Part shown: piece after piece, positions 15,319-25,200 of the stretch
Numbering within the stretch: the stretch's first letter is position 1
Layout of the letters: each line of letters opens with the position of its first letter
Source of the DNA: Gemmiger sp. An87
GTDB taxonomy: Bacteria; Bacillota; Clostridia; Oscillospirales; Ruminococcaceae
Direction of reading: 5' to 3'
Assembly: GCF_002159185.1 (NCBI RefSeq)
Contig: NZ_NFHD01000019.1
Span: 1 to 61,148, forward strand
Length of the DNA stretch: 61,148 nucleotides
Notes under the pieces: generated by a model
What the model was told of the DNA's origin: nothing
Seen by the model: the letters and a program-made list of their open reading frames with translations, nothing else
The model's database searches: none
Program-made: the position numbers and the translations under genes

Positions 15319-16716
15319 ATGAGGAGGCTTTTCTTCTATGAGCAAGGAAACAAAAAAAACACACCGTCATCCACCGACTATTCTCAGGGCATCTATGATG
15401 CAACTTCGCTGGGCAAACCTCGCGTACTGGTTCTTGGCCTGCAGCATATGTTCGCCATGTTTGGCGCAACCGTGCTTGTACCCCTGATTACCGGTCTGAG
15501 CGTTTCCACCACTCTGCTGTGTGCCGGTCTGGGCACGCTGCTGTTTCATCTGATCACCGGCGGCAAGGTTCCCGCTTTTCTGGGCTCCTCGTTTGCTTAT
15601 CTGGGCGGTTTTGCCATTGTCGCACCCATGCTGATGGATGAAAGCGGCCAGCAGACCGTTCCCAACACCGAAATGCTGCCCTATGCCTGTGCGGGTGTGG
15701 CGCTGAGCGGTCTGGTGTATGTGGTGTTCAGCCTGCTGATTTCCGTATTCGGCATCCGCCGCATCATGAAGCTGTTCCCTCCTGTGGTGACCGGCCCCAT
15801 CATTATCGCCATCGGTCTGATTCTGGCCCCTTCCGCCATCACCAACTGCCAGAGCAACTGGCTGCTGGCCTTTGTGGCTCTGGGCACCGTAATCGTGTGC
15901 AACATCTGGGGCAAGGGCATGATCAAAATCCTTCCCATCCTGCTGGGCGTTCTCGTTTCTTATGTGGTGGCGCTGGTCACCGGTGCGGTGGACTTCTCCG
16001 GCGTAATGCAAGCAGACTGGTTCGGCATCCCCCTGAACCCCAAGGCCATGGGCCTGTTTGCCATTGATGGAAGCCCCGAATTCATCAGTGCAGTGCTGAC
16101 CATCGTGCCCATTGCTCTGGCTACCATGATGGAGCATGTGGGCGACGTGGCTTCCATCAGCGCCACTGTGGGCAAAAACTTCATCCGCGACCCCGGCCTG
16201 AACCGCACCCTGCTGGGCGATGGTCTTGCCACCAGCATGGCCGGTCTGCTCGGCGGTCCCTCCAACACCACCTACGGCGAAAACACCGGCGTTCTGGCTC
16301 TGACCAAAATTTACGATCCCCGGGTAATCCGCATTGCGGCCGTATTCGCCATGATCCTGAGCTTCAGCCCCAAGTTCGACGCCATCATCAATTCCATCCC
16401 CGCCGGCATCATCGGCGGCATCAGCTTTGTGCTGTATGGCATGATCTCCGCAATCGGCGTGCGTAACGTGGTGGAAAATCAGGTGGATTTCACCAACTCC
16501 CGCAACCTGATCATCGCCGCAGTCATTCTGGTCTGCGCCCTGGGCTTCAACTCGGTGGGCGGTCTGAGCTTCACCGTCGCCAATGTGACCATCAACCTGT
16601 CCGGTCTGGCCATCGCCGCCATTGCCGGCATTCTGCTCAACGCGGTGCTGCCCGGCAACACCTATGAGTTTGATGACAGCACCGGCACCGGCGAAGGCGC
16701 CAGCCTGCGTGTCTGA
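15319..16716 (+). CDS. NCS2 uracil/xanthine-type permease, start region apparently frameshifted
   Basis: This proton symporter for a nucleobase has ~14 membrane segments. It carries the family's LVLGLQHMFAMFGATVLVP entry and the GxSNTTYGENTGV motif of helix 8 (here PSNTTYGENTGV), plus GLxPKF-like and NSI(P)AGIIGG motifs. The only good ribosome site, GGAGG near 15324, serves an ATG at 15338 that would read MSKETKK. That reading is one base out of frame with the body and meets a stop near 15487. The two frames join across an A8 run at 15352-15359. In-frame alternatives are ATG 15319 or TTG 15280, neither with a ribosome site. Family members usually begin with a short polar tail like the 15338 reading. 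A terminator follows, so it is monocistronic. Confidence 0.85.
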   Translation: MRRLFFYEQGNKKNTPSSTDYSQGIYDATSLGKPRVLVLGLQHMFAMFGATVLVPLITGLSVSTTLLCAGLGTLLFHLITGGKVPAFLGSSFAYLGGFAIVAPMLMDESGQQTVPNTEMLPYACAGVALSGLVYVVFSLLISVFGIRRIMKLFPPVVTGPIIIAIGLILAPSAITNCQSNWLLAFVALGTVIVCNIWGKGMIKILPILLGVLVSYVVALVTGAVDFSGVMQADWFGIPLNPKAMGLFAIDGSPEFISAVLTIVPIALATMMEHVGDVASISATVGKNFIRDPGLNRTLLGDGLATSMAGLLGGPSNTTYGENTGVLALTKIYDPRVIRIAAVFAMILSFSPKFDAIINSIPAGIIGGISFVLYGMISAIGVRNVVENQVDFTNSRNLIIAAVILVCALGFNSVGGLSFTVANVTINLSGLAIAAIAGILLNAVLPGNTYEFDDSTGTGEGASLRV

Positions 16717-16770
16717 TTGTCTGCCAGCCGCAGCAGGCGGCGGAGCCAGGCAATTGAAAAACTGAATCGC

Positions 16771-16821
16771 ATAAAAGGAAATCCGGAACCGTATTCGCTG
16801 CGGCTCCGGATTTCCTTTTAT
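16771..16821. terminator. Bidirectional terminator between permease and DUF1294 gene
   Basis: A 17-base-pair perfect stem (arm ATAAAAGGAAATCCGGA) with a 17-base loop has A-rich and T-rich flanks. It serves the permease on plus and the convergent DUF1294 transcript on minus. Confidence 0.92.
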
Positions 16822-16843
16822 ATTATTATATGTATTCTGCACA

Positions 16844-17119
16844 TCAGCGAACCAGAAGCCAGATTGCAATTGCAACCTGCGCAAGTAAAATGGCCGGAAC
16901 GCCCAGATAAAATTTCAGCTTGCGGGTCTTGTGGTGGAAACGATACATCGCCGCCCAGAACGTGGCGCTTCCGCCCAGCACACAAAGCAGCAGCAGGGTG
17001 TTTTCCGGAACTCTGCGCCCGCCCTTTTTCGCCTGACGTTTATCCCAGGCACATACGGTCACGGAAATCAGGCTGATCAGCACCCAGTATACCAGTAATC
17101 CAATCAGTATCTGCTTCAA
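16844..17119 (-). CDS. DUF1294 family small membrane protein
   Basis: The 91-aa protein has hydrophobic segments near 3-22, 45-60 and 70-88. Between them is the family signature DKRQAKKGGRRVPENTLLLL, followed by LGGSATFWAAMYRFHHKTRK. The function of the family is unknown. The open frame runs back to 17170, but AAGGAG precedes a TTG codon at 17119 (LKQILIGLL), the natural start. It lies 20 bases after the GGDEF/EAL gene and is probably cotranscribed with it. Confidence 0.85.
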   Translation of the reverse strand: MKQILIGLLVYWVLISLISVTVCAWDKRQAKKGGRRVPENTLLLLCVLGGSATFWAAMYRFHHKTRKLKFYLGVPAILLAQVAIAIWLLVR

Positions 17120-17139
17120 ATAATGTTCTCCTTTGTCTA

Positions 17140-20085
17140 TCAATCGACCAGACGGCAATACCCTTTCCATTTGCAGTATTGCTCACCGTCTTCAAGAACC
17201 AGCCCGGAAAAGCGCAGGGTGACCCGGCCAAGCCGGGGATGGTTCCAGGGGAAACACACCTGCACCACCGTGCCGGCGGTTCGCATTTGTTCCAGCGCCC
17301 GATCCACCGTTTTTCTTTCCTCCTCGGGAATCCGATCATACCAGTAGCTGTAGCGCTGAACCGGCGTATCGGACTGTTCGAATTCCAGCACCTTTTCCAT
17401 GGTGTCGTTCACAATCATCCGGGAAGCCTTTCCCTGATCCCGCCGGATGCTCCAGAAGCCCACCTGAAGGCTTTGCAGCAGATCCTCGTTGCTATGCTGC
17501 AAAAGCACCTGATAGCGGTGCTCGTTCCGATCCTGCCGGATTCGGGCCAGCAAAAAGCTGGCAAGCACCCGAACATGGGTATCATCGTGGATGCAGGTGC
17601 GGGGATTGTCCACACCGATGAAGCCGATGGTTGTTCCGTTTTCCCGCAGGGGGGCCACAATCAGCCGCTGGATATTCTGGCGTTCCAGCACCGCCCATTC
17701 GTGCGGCGAAGCCTGCTGGAGCGGGGCCAGATTCAGAATGATCACCGACTGCTCCTTCTTGAAGATCTCCATCCAGCGGCTCACAGCCTGAGGCGGCACC
17801 CGCTGCAGGGCGTCTCTTTGGGGAACGACGCCCTGCGCGCACCATTCAAAGGTGTTGTTCCAGTGGCCGTCGTGCTCCGACGCCGGTTCAAACAGATAAG
17901 CGCGATCCGCCTGATAAAAATCGCCCACCGACGCCAGCACCTGATTCACAGCCTTTTCAAAGTCTGCATGGCGGGACAGTGTATCCAGATAATCCGCGAT
18001 TTTCTCGGCAAAGAACAGCCGTTCCCGCGCATTCTGGCTCACATATTCCTGCTTTGTCACATCCAGCGCAACTTCCATCCGGGTTGGGATGCCCCGATAC
18101 TGAACGATTCGATCCTTCAACAGGAAATGGCGGCCGCAGTACTCGTTCTGGTTTTCCCAGATATAAAAGGAGTCCTTGCTGATCACATCGTTGGTGCAGA
18201 AATCGCAGGGGGCGTTTTTTCCATGCAGGATTTTATAGCATTTTTCGCCTTTGTAATCCTTCACGCCGAACAGGCGCTGCCCTGCGGGATTCAGATAGTA
18301 AAGCTCGTAGCTGGTCAGATCGCTCAGATAGAACACATCATTTTCCGCATTCAGAATGATCTCGGCCACATCATCCTGCACCCCGGCAAGCTCCTCGCCC
18401 GCCCCGGCTTCCGTTCTCTGCCGGGCCGGCAGCTCAGGCTCCTTTTTCAAATCCAGATTCCGGATTCTGATACAGGCTTCCGCAAACTTGTCCTCCGGGC
18501 AGGGCTTTGCCAGCAAAAAGCCCTGAACCAGTTCCGGTTTGAGCTTTCGAAGAACCTCCAGCTCCTCCACCGTTTCCACGCCTTCGCAGCAGACGCGGAT
18601 CTGCGAACCGTTTGCCAGCTCAATGATATTGCTCAGCAACCGGTAATTGTAGGCGCTTCTCTGGATATTGGTCACAAAACTGCGGTCGACCTTGATCTCG
18701 TCGACCTCCATGTTTTTCAAACGCCCCAGGCTGGAATAGCCGGTGCCGAAATCATCCACCGAAATCTCGATCCCCGCTTCCTTCCAGCGGTGGAAGATCT
18801 TGTTCAGGTAAGGGTAATCCTGCAGCTGCATGCTTTCGGTCACTTCGATGGTGAGCGCATCGCCCGGCAGGCCGCTGGAACGCAGCACCTCCAGCACATC
18901 TTCCTCAATGGATTCCTGTGTCAGCTGCACATAAGACATGTTCACGCTCACATGCAGACCCGGCATGACCTCCCGCCATTTTTTGCAGGCCTGCAGCGTC
19001 TCTTTCAGCACCCAGAGCCCCACTTCACAGATCAGACCGTTCTGTTCCAGCAGCGGAATGAACTCTGCGGGCGACACCCGCCCCTTTCGCGGAGAGGTAA
19101 ACCGAAGCAGTGCTTCGGCCCCGTATACCGTGCAATCGCCCAGACCAAGCTGAGGCTGATACTCCAGCGAAAAGCCGGTAAAGCCCTCGTCAATACATCT
19201 GCGCAGCTCCTCTTTCAGCTCCAGGCTCCGCAGCTGCTCCTCGTAATTTTCCGGCGAGAAAAAGCTCATCCGGTCCTTGCCGTGGTTTTTGGCGTCCTCC
19301 AGCGAAAACTCCACATATTGCAGCAGTGTGTCCTTATCGTCCACATGATAGTCTGTGAAGGAAACGCATCCCGCCGAAATGGTGCACTGACCGCGCAGCC
19401 GCTCCCGGGCCTTTGCGAAAATGCGGCTCACCTTTACCGCCGTCAGATCGGGCAGATTGACCGCAAACCAGTCGCCGCTGATCCGGTAAACCTCGCAGCC
19501 CTCGGGCACCTCATCCTGCAGGATAAATTTCACATCCCGCAAAAGGGCATCGCCAAAATCCCGCCCGTTTTTCAGATTCAGAGTGCGCAGATTATCCACA
19601 CCAATCAAAAGAAGGAAACCGGGATGAGCCTGCGTCAGATAGCCTTCCAGCTCTTCCCGCAGCTTCTGGCTGTTGAACCTTTCCTCTTCACGGGCGGCAC
19701 CGCTGGACAGGCGGCCCAGCGCATAGGCAATCTTGCCTTTTTCATTTTGGAACGCCTTTCCCCGGCTGTTAATCCAGACACTCTCTCCGCAACAGTTCTT
19801 GACCCGGTAATTAAAGGAATAGCTCTTGAGCCTTCCGTTCAAAAGATCCTCCACCACCCGTTTCAGGCGGGAAACATCCCGGTCATCCACATGTTCGCAC
19901 CACTGCTCCAATGTGCACACCGGTTTTTCCAGTTGAAAAATATGCGTCGCTTTCAGAGCATTCCGGGTGAAATGGACCAGCCCCGTGGAGAAATCATAGA
20001 AATAATAGTAGTCCCCTGTGCTCTGGCTGATCTGCTCCATCCATCCGGTCGGATCGCTTTGTGCCTGAAACTGCTCTAACTCCAT
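17140..20085 (-). CDS. PAS-GGDEF-EAL-PAS-GAF signalling protein, probable c-di-GMP phosphodiesterase
   Basis: This 981-aa cytoplasmic protein has no membrane segment. The order of domains is PAS (~20-125), GGDEF (~150-285), EAL (~300-545), a PAS-like block (~590-680) with CDFC, GAF (~720-860) and an unassigned tail. The cyclase signature is degenerate (SGDWF at 203-207). The EAL site is intact: E in EALLR (324-328), EVTES, DDFGTGYSS (444-452), KVDRSFV, EGVE and QGFLLAKP. I infer cleavage of c-di-GMP to pGpG, with the GGDEF as a GTP-binding allosteric domain. The XRE gene upstream is separated by ~140 bases, while DUF1294 follows closely. Confidence 0.92.
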   Translation of the reverse strand: MELEQFQAQSDPTGWMEQISQSTGDYYYFYDFSTGLVHFTRNALKATHIFQLEKPVCTLEQWCEHVDDRDVSRLKRVVEDLLNGRLKSYSFNYRVKNCCGESVWINSRGKAFQNEKGKIAYALGRLSSGAAREEERFNSQKLREELEGYLTQAHPGFLLLIGVDNLRTLNLKNGRDFGDALLRDVKFILQDEVPEGCEVYRISGDWFAVNLPDLTAVKVSRIFAKARERLRGQCTISAGCVSFTDYHVDDKDTLLQYVEFSLEDAKNHGKDRMSFFSPENYEEQLRSLELKEELRRCIDEGFTGFSLEYQPQLGLGDCTVYGAEALLRFTSPRKGRVSPAEFIPLLEQNGLICEVGLWVLKETLQACKKWREVMPGLHVSVNMSYVQLTQESIEEDVLEVLRSSGLPGDALTIEVTESMQLQDYPYLNKIFHRWKEAGIEISVDDFGTGYSSLGRLKNMEVDEIKVDRSFVTNIQRSAYNYRLLSNIIELANGSQIRVCCEGVETVEELEVLRKLKPELVQGFLLAKPCPEDKFAEACIRIRNLDLKKEPELPARQRTEAGAGEELAGVQDDVAEIILNAENDVFYLSDLTSYELYYLNPAGQRLFGVKDYKGEKCYKILHGKNAPCDFCTNDVISKDSFYIWENQNEYCGRHFLLKDRIVQYRGIPTRMEVALDVTKQEYVSQNARERLFFAEKIADYLDTLSRHADFEKAVNQVLASVGDFYQADRAYLFEPASEHDGHWNNTFEWCAQGVVPQRDALQRVPPQAVSRWMEIFKKEQSVIILNLAPLQQASPHEWAVLERQNIQRLIVAPLRENGTTIGFIGVDNPRTCIHDDTHVRVLASFLLARIRQDRNEHRYQVLLQHSNEDLLQSLQVGFWSIRRDQGKASRMIVNDTMEKVLEFEQSDTPVQRYSYWYDRIPEEERKTVDRALEQMRTAGTVVQVCFPWNHPRLGRVTLRFSGLVLEDGEQYCKWKGYCRLVD

Positions 20086-20225
20086 TATTCAACCGCCTCG
20101 TCCTTCACACACAACGCCGCGCATGATTGTTCTGCAGGATTGTGCACGTTTTTATCTTTAACGCAGCAAACGCCCTAATGATACAAATATAGCATACAAA
20201 CATACAAATATCCAGTTTTTTTAAC

Positions 20226-20549
20226 CTATTGAATGGTTTGAAGAAGTGCATCCAGCACCGTGTAAACCTGATTCCGCTGAGGAACGCTCAGGCCATCCAG
20301 CTTTTCCGCCAGAAGGGATTCTTTAACGGTATAGCCTGCGGTAAGCACATCCGCCAGCAGCAGATCCGCCGATACCTCCAGTGCATTGGCAATTAAAATA
20401 AATGACCCAAGCGAGGGGAATTTTTCTCCCCGCTCCAGAGCGCCCACATAATTCACGCTCAACCCGGCTTTTTCGGCCAGATCCTCCAGCCGGAGACTGC
20501 GCGCATGCCGGAACTTCCGTATATTCTTCCCAATTGACGTAAGTTCCAT
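20226..20549 (-). CDS. XRE-family helix-turn-helix regulator
   Basis: This 107-aa protein has an N-terminal Cro/CI-type HTH (GKNIRKFRHARSLRLEDLAEKAGLSVNYVGALERGEKFPS, residues ~7-45). A short helical C-terminal part may be a dimerisation or ligand segment. GGAGG precedes the ATG at 20549. The open frame's earlier TTG (20567) contains that ribosome site and is rejected. It stands alone between the GGDEF/EAL gene and the divergent double-HTH regulator. The target is unknown and autoregulation is likely by analogy. A TATACT -10-like sequence near 20590 on the minus strand is its possible promoter. Confidence 0.88.
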   Translation of the reverse strand: MELTSIGKNIRKFRHARSLRLEDLAEKAGLSVNYVGALERGEKFPSLGSFILIANALEVSADLLLADVLTAGYTVKESLLAEKLDGLSVPQRNQVYTVLDALLQTIQ

Positions 20550-20920
20550 GATCGCTGTTCCCTCCAAGTAATGCTACAGTAACAGTATTAGTATAGGGGA
20601 AGGCCACAAAGCTATACACAATCTCACAGGAAGAATACAACTCCAGAAGCGTTGCTCCTGCCCTGTTTGCTTTACAATTTTTGTTCTGATGCAGGCAAAA
20701 CAGGGTCATGTTTCTCCCCCTCGGGGCAAAGCCGGCTTCTCTGTGCAGGCACTGGCCGGCACACGCGAAAAAAGGCGGCTGCCCCTTGCACCAAAGTGCT
20801 TGAACGCGCATAATGATATTATACGCAGCCGCGAAGTGTTTTCCGGGCAATTGTTTTTTGCAGCACCGCCATATCCTTCGCCATGACGAACTATATAATT
20901 TCTGTTCAGGAGGTGTTTTC
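20550..20920. other. Divergent regulatory gap between XRE gene and double-HTH regulator
   Basis: No gene is supported in these ~370 bases. They hold repeated ACAGTA units near 20577-20589 close to the XRE gene, and a near-perfect palindrome at 20806-20826 (GCG-x-ATAAT / ATTAT-x-CGC). A TATAAT at 20894-20899 lies ahead of the plus-strand gene, without a recognisable -35. Confidence 0.45.
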
Positions 20921-22105
20921 ATGACCTATATGACCGTACGACAGGCCGCTGAAGCCTGGGGCGTTACCGTACGGCAGGTGCAATCCTACTGCACCAGAGG
21001 CCGGGTGCCCGGCGCACAGAAATTCGGCATGGCCTGGCAGATTCCGGCCGATGTGGCAAAGCCTGCCGACGCCCGCCGCAAAACCCCTGCCCGGCCCCGG
21101 CCTGCCGGCCAGCCGGTGGGCGAAGCCCTGATGCCCCTGATGAACACCGCCTTCCAGCCGGGGCGGTGCCGGGCCACCATTGCCGCCATGCCAAAGGGCC
21201 CCCGGCGGGACATCGCCACCGCGGAATACCTTTATTTCAGCGGGCAGGCCGAAAAAGCAGCCCGGCAGGCGGAGCTCTACCTGACCTGCCCGGATCGGGA
21301 CGCCCGGCTTTCCGCCTGCCTGATTTATGCCTACGCCAACCTGACGCTGGGCCAGATCCAGCAGGCCCGGGTGGCGTTGGGCGAACTGCAAACCACTCTG
21401 GCCCGGGCCGGAAAGCAGAAGCAGGCTGCCGCCGCAGCCTTTGCGGCCGCTTCGGCGGCGGTGCTGCTTCATCTGCCCATGCCGGAGGAAATGCCGCCCG
21501 CCGGCGATTTTTTGCCCCTGCTGCCGCCGGGGCTGCGAGCCTTTGCCCTGTATGTGCAGGCCCACTACCTGTATCTGAAAGAGGAGTATGCCCTGAGCGC
21601 GGGCATGGTTGAGGGGGCGCTGGCCATGGGCGCGAAGGTCTACCCCATTCCGACGATTTATCTGCATCTGGTGGCGGTTATGGACTACATGAGCCTGAAA
21701 CAGACCCGGCAGGCGCAGGATCACCTGCTGGCCGCCTGGGCACTGGCTCAACCCGATGACCTAATCGAAGGCTTTGGCGAGCACCACGGCCTGCTGGGCG
21801 GAATGCTGGAAGCAGTCATCAAGCCCCGGTGGCCCGGGGACTTCGACCGGATTATTCAGATCACCTATCAGTTCTCCGCCGGTTGGCGAAAGATTCACAA
21901 CCCGGATACCGGAGACAACGTGGCGGACAACCTTTCCACCACCGAGTTCACCATTGCCATGCTGGCGGCACGGGGCTGGACGAATCAGGAGATTGCCGAC
22001 CATCTGGGCTTTTCGCCCAACACGGTAAAACGATATATTTCCAACGCCATGAGCGCTTTGGGAATTCAGCACCGGCAGGATCTGAAGGGCTTCATGCTGC
22101 GCTGA
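20921..22105 (+). CDS. Double helix-turn-helix regulator: excisionase-type HTH, helical-repeat core, C-terminal LuxR HTH
   Basis: Residues ~4-45 (MTVRQAAEAWGVTVRQVQSY...GAQKFGMAWQIP) are an excisionase/MerR-like HTH_17 domain. The middle ~50-330 is Ala/Leu/Gln-rich and helical, resembling TPR-like repeats (SGQAEKAARQAELYL, LGQIQQARVALGEL). Residues ~335-394 are a LuxR/GerE HTH (LSTTEFTIAMLAARGWTNQEIADHLGFSPNTVKRYI). The open frame starts at 20813, but AGGAGGTG places the start at 20921. Two DNA-binding domains at opposite ends are unusual. The gene sits 182 bases upstream of the large surface-protein gene on the same strand, so I infer that it regulates that gene. MalT-like regulators share the helical-core-plus-LuxR plan but have an ATPase, which is absent here. 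Confidence 0.85.
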   Translation: MTYMTVRQAAEAWGVTVRQVQSYCTRGRVPGAQKFGMAWQIPADVAKPADARRKTPARPRPAGQPVGEALMPLMNTAFQPGRCRATIAAMPKGPRRDIATAEYLYFSGQAEKAARQAELYLTCPDRDARLSACLIYAYANLTLGQIQQARVALGELQTTLARAGKQKQAAAAAFAAASAAVLLHLPMPEEMPPAGDFLPLLPPGLRAFALYVQAHYLYLKEEYALSAGMVEGALAMGAKVYPIPTIYLHLVAVMDYMSLKQTRQAQDHLLAAWALAQPDDLIEGFGEHHGLLGGMLEAVIKPRWPGDFDRIIQITYQFSAGWRKIHNPDTGDNVADNLSTTEFTIAMLAARGWTNQEIADHLGFSPNTVKRYISNAMSALGIQHRQDLKGFMLR

Positions 22106-22118
22106 TTCCCCTTTGCCT

Positions 22119-22147
22119 GTACCCGATTTGGCCCCTGAAACGGGTAC
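22119..22147 (+). promoter_or_regulatory. Palindrome GTACCCG-N15-CGGGTAC, candidate activator site
   Basis: Perfect 7-base arms lie 24 bases upstream of the extended -10 of the surface-protein gene, i.e. about -36 to -64 from the inferred start site. That is the position expected of a LuxR-type activator site. It is not followed by a T-run, so it is unlikely to be the terminator of the regulator gene. Confidence 0.45.
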
Positions 22148-22167
22148 TCTCAAGCCGGTGGGGCGCA

Positions 22168-22176
22168 TGTTATAAT
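22168..22176 (+). promoter_or_regulatory. Extended -10 promoter of the surface-protein gene
   Basis: TGT-TATAAT forms an extended -10 element with no good -35. That fits an activator-dependent promoter. The leader to the ATG is about 105 bases. Confidence 0.6.
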
Positions 22177-22287
22177 AATAATGGAGGAAAGCCTTCGCGT
22201 TTTCCCGGCATAAGCGGGCAGCAGACCACGGAAGAGAGGCAGGGTCTGCCGATTCCGCTGCCAACAAAAACACGAGGAGGAAAGAAT

Positions 22288-25200
22288 ATGAAAGGACAAG
22301 CAAAACCGCTACATGGCCGATCACCTGGAAAGCGATTGTTTTCAGCAATTGTCAGCCTATGCATGATCGTGTCCCTGCTGCCGACGACGGCGTTTGCCGA
22401 AGCTGGCGTACAGGACAGCATTGTGATCACAGGCACAAGCAGGCTGTGCGAACATCACACCGAACACACCGCCGATTGCGGCTACACCGAGGGAACGGCG
22501 GAAATTCCCTGCTCCCATGAACACGACGAGAGCTGCGGCGGGCTGATTGACCCGGAAGCCTGCAATCATACTCATGATGAAACCTGCGGCTATGTTCCCG
22601 CCACAGAGGGAACGCCTTGCACCTATGTTTGCGAGATTTGCAATGCACAGGACAACGGGAACCCCGTAACTCCGTCCGACGCACAGCCGGAAGAATGTAC
22701 CTGTGAAACCCTCTGCACCGAGGAAGAAATCAATGAGGATTGCCCGGTCTGCTCTGTGGAGGGAGCTGAACTGGACAAGGTTTGCGTCGGTGCAGCTCTT
22801 ATGCTGCCCGTCACGACGCTGGCGGCGGGAGAAGATGCGCCTGGTAAACTTTGGGTGGGCCAGACACAAATTACAGGGAGTGGCTATTGGAAAACAACTA
22901 CTGAAGGAAACTTTGAAACTGGTAGTGAAAATGACTACAATGTCTATTACGATGGCAACGGAACCCTGACGCTGAACGGCGCGACGATTCAGGGAGGAAC
23001 TTCTACCGGGTCAGTTCCTTATGGCGCCGGGATCTATGCTCAGTGCAATAGCGGGGAGTCGGTTTCCCTGACCATAAAGCTGATTGGTGAGAATACCATC
23101 ACAGGCTACTATGGGATTTATGTGAATGCAGAGATAAGCGCGGACAGCAATGGTACAGACGCCTCCCTGACTATTACGGGTGAAAACAATGGCAGCCTGG
23201 AAGTATCTGGTTCTAATCACGGAATATTTGTCAAAAGCGGAACAGGCAACGCCTCCCTGAACATCGAGAAAGCCACTGTCACAAGCAGCACCAATGGCGG
23301 ATATGCCGCCGGCGTCTATGTGATGTCCAGCGCGAATGCCACCGGCTCCCCGAATATCTCTCTTTCCGTCAACGGCGGCAGCCTGACCGCCAGCGGCACT
23401 GGAAACAGTGATGGGATACTGTTTCATGTGGGATCGTCTCAAGCCTCTAATGCCACTACCAGTCTGACGGTCAGCGAAAAAGCGATCGTGGACGCTAAAA
23501 CAGGCGGGATCAAGGCATCTGATCCCAATCTTAACAATCTCAGTGATCAAATCGTTGTTGGTTCCGGTACCGGCACCAACGGCGGCATCGTCTTTGACGG
23601 TACGGAAGGCACCGTGTACGGCAATGTGACCCTGGACGAGAGCCTCACCATTAACCAGGGCGAAACCCTGACCGTCCCGGATGGCTCCTCGCTGAACTGC
23701 AACGGCAACCTGACCAACAACGGCACGATCATCGTGGAGAAGGGCGGCAACCTGACAGGTGACCCAGGCGGTACAGTGGTTAGTGCCCCCACCATCGGCA
23801 CCCAGCCTGCAAGCCAGACTGTGACCAAGGGAAACACTGCCACCTTTTCCGTTGCGGCCACCGGCGAAAAACTGTCCTATCAATGGCAGCAAAGCACTGA
23901 CAACGACCAAAGCTGGACGGATATTTCTGGAGCAAACGCAGCCACCTATACCACAGCGGCTACCACTACCAGCATGAACGGCTATCAATATCGCTGTGTG
24001 GTGAGCAACAGCGCAGGTAGCGTCACCAGCAATGCCGTTACCCTGACGGTCAACGCTGCCACGGTTTCTGTCACCGGCGTGACCCTGGAACCAACCTCGC
24101 TCTCCCTGTTCACCGGGGATACCGCGCCCCTGACCGCTACGGTAAAGCCTGACAATGCCACAAATAAAAACGTGACTTGGGAAAGCAACAATACCACAGT
24201 TGCCACCGTGGACACTAACGGCAATGTTGCCGCTGTGGCTGCGGGCGAAGCTACCATAACGATCAAAACTGCGGACGGCAACCACACCGCTACCTGCCAG
24301 GTGAAGGTGACCCAACCAACATACGGCATTTCCGCCGACATCTCGGCTCTCGACTTTAGCATCGCTTGTCCCGGTTATGAGCGGCCTGCTGCCAAAACCG
24401 TGACCATCACCAACACCGGCAACCAGGCCCTTACCCTAAACCAACCTGCTTCCACCAACAGTTTTGAGGTGGGGACCCTCTCCAAGACCAAGCTGGCCGC
24501 AGGCGAAACGGCTACCTTCACGGTGCAGCCCAAGGCCGGACTGGCCGAGGGGGCATACAGCGAAACCATCACTGTTTCCGGTTCCGAGAATACATCCGTG
24601 ACGATCTCCGCCACCTTTACCGTGCAACACCAGCTGGAAAAGGTGGCCGCGAAAGCCCCCACCTGCACCGCAACAGGAAACAAGGAATACTTTGTCTGTA
24701 AAGTCTGCGGCAAATATTTCGACATCGACGGCAAGACTGAGATTACTCAGGAAAGCACTGTGATTCCGGCCACCGGTCACAGCTATGGCGAACCGGAGTG
24801 GAGCTGGTCGGAGGACGGAAAGACCTGCACCGTAACCTTTACCTGCAAAAACGATGCAGCCCACAAGGAAACTCCGAAGGCAACTGTAACATCGGCAGAA
24901 AAGACCCCTGCCACCTGCACAGAAAAAGGCGTGACCACCTATACAGCGTCCCTTGAATTTAACGGCCAGACTTACAAGACTGCAAAGGATGTGACAGACA
25001 TCCCGGCTACCGGCCACAGCTATGACAACGGCAAATGTACTGTCTGCGGCGCGATTGCTTCTGATTTCAAGGCCGTTATCACAGCCGGGGCAAACGGCAG
25101 CTGGCAGAAAGGCACAAAGGATGGTCTTTCCTTTACTTCCAATGCAGCTTATAAACACTTCCGGAAGGTACAGGTGGACGGCAAAGACCTGGATGCTGCC

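Noticed and set aside
15367-16884. 505-codon minus-strand frame rich in Gly/His/Gln/Asp
   Set aside because: Shadow of the permease gene, with composition typical of antisense of membrane-protein codons.
17179-20079. 966-codon plus-strand open frame
   Set aside because: Antisense shadow of the GGDEF/EAL gene, with no domain motif.
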